A DNA stretch of 64,000 bases from positions 370,015 to 434,014 of the forward strand of contig NZ_QJJS01000001.1 of NCBI RefSeq assembly GCF_003201595.1, read 5' to 3'. This DNA comes from Sphaerotilus hippei (lineage in GTDB: Bacteria > Pseudomonadota > Gammaproteobacteria > Burkholderiales > Burkholderiaceae_C). How positions within the stretch are numbered: the stretch's first letter is position 1; each line of letters opens with the position of its first letter. The position numbers and the translations under genes were made by a program. The notes beneath the pieces are model-generated. The model searched no databases, was not told where the DNA came from, and worked only from the letters and a program-made list of their open reading frames with translations. This document shows, piece after piece, positions 63,842 to 64,000 of this stretch.

Positions 63842-64000
63842 GAGCGTGTTATGAACTTCCCCCCGAAGCCAGCACCGCTGCGGCCTTGGGGAGCATGAGG
63901 ATGGAGAAGACCACGAAATGCAAACTGGCCAGCACCTGAGGCAAGCGCTCGAAATCGCGGCTGAGCCGACGAAACCGCGACAGCCAGCCGAAACTGCGCT
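63842..64000 (-). mobile_element. IS5-family-type insertion element (one end, partial)
   Basis: GAGCGTGTTATGAACTTCC at 63842 looks like the terminal repeat of an IS5-type element, directly after CTAG-like target sequence. The transposase 3' end lies 7 bp inside it and the element runs out of the window. Confidence 0.7.
63849..64000 (-). CDS. IS5-family transposase, C-terminal fragment
   Basis: About 49 residues visible on the minus strand ending at TAA 63849-63851. [20 protein letters not shown] is the conserved C-terminal block of IS5-family DDE transposases (the Y-2-R-3-E-6-K-like region, here with its R...E spacing), followed by a hydrophobic [11 protein letters not shown] helix. The rest of the protein lies outside the window. 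Confidence 0.8.
   Translation of the reverse strand, partial: RSFGWLSRFRRLSRDFERLPQVLASLHFVVFSILMLPKAAAVLASGGSS

Overview
The window is about 64 kb of very GC-rich DNA, with most codons ending in G or C. It looks like a betaproteobacterial (Burkholderiales) chromosome, probably from the Leptothrix/Sphaerotilus/Rubrivivax-like group. The reasons are the gene content: PQQ synthesis genes, a paired cphA/cphA' cyanophycin locus, a 3-hydroxybutyrate oligomer hydrolase, a PEP-CTERM protein, a GlyGly-CTERM protease, a class II (B12) ribonucleotide reductase and a double-length UvrA. The genus is inference. Genes are tightly packed, often with 4-bp start/stop overlaps. Long open frames opposite real genes are GC artefacts and are not listed.

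Layout. 1-2750: pqqB (3' end), pqqC, pqqD, pqqE. 2814-5557: a universal stress protein, a short-chain dehydrogenase and a three-gene ElaB/YqjD-YqjE-YqjK-like membrane set. 5543-7389 (minus): two small MIP18/DUF59-type proteins flanking an AEC transporter. 7511-12615 (minus): a hybrid sensor kinase and a REC-GGDEF-EAL regulator. 12871-15855: nrdJ. 15872-19453: a GlrK kinase, QseG-like lipoprotein, GlrR regulator operon. 19677-22048: a small ORF and opgH. 22737-24911: PHB oligomer hydrolase. 24981-29781 (minus): cphA and cphA'. 30035-32832: an ABC transporter and a DUF1854 protein linked to cyanophycin metabolism. 32840-35002 (minus): a subtilase. 35179-40986: double UvrA. 41191-46465: PEP-CTERM protein, kinase-like protein, DUF2917 protein, MocR regulator and cupin. 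46478-50632 (minus): Bug-type binding protein, HipA/YjjJ-like protein, an AraC-type remnant and an RNA methyltransferase. 50865-55063: PAS kinase plus REC-PAS-GGDEF-EAL regulator. 55172-60709: FtsH paralogue, selU, lipoprotein, MFS exporter and small proteins. 60883-62636: an AT-richer ATPase/TOPRIM-like pair that may be a defence module. 62792-64000: malate synthase G broken next to an IS5-type element.

Regulatory signals are the most notable content. Downstream of glrR lie a perfect GlrR box (TGTC-N10-GACA), a second near-perfect box, an IHF-like site and a textbook sigma-54 promoter in front of opgH. A second sigma-54 promoter just after opgH is followed within about 85 bp by a strong terminator, which predicts a roughly 70-nt small RNA. 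This parallels the enterobacterial GlrR-GlmY arrangement but here brackets osmoregulated glucan synthesis. Four FNR/Anr-like boxes (one perfect) suggest that low oxygen controls the stress protein, the MIP18-type genes and the sensor-kinase/nrdJ intergenic region.

No tRNA, rRNA or CRISPR array was seen. Functional assignments come from reading motifs, not from database searches.
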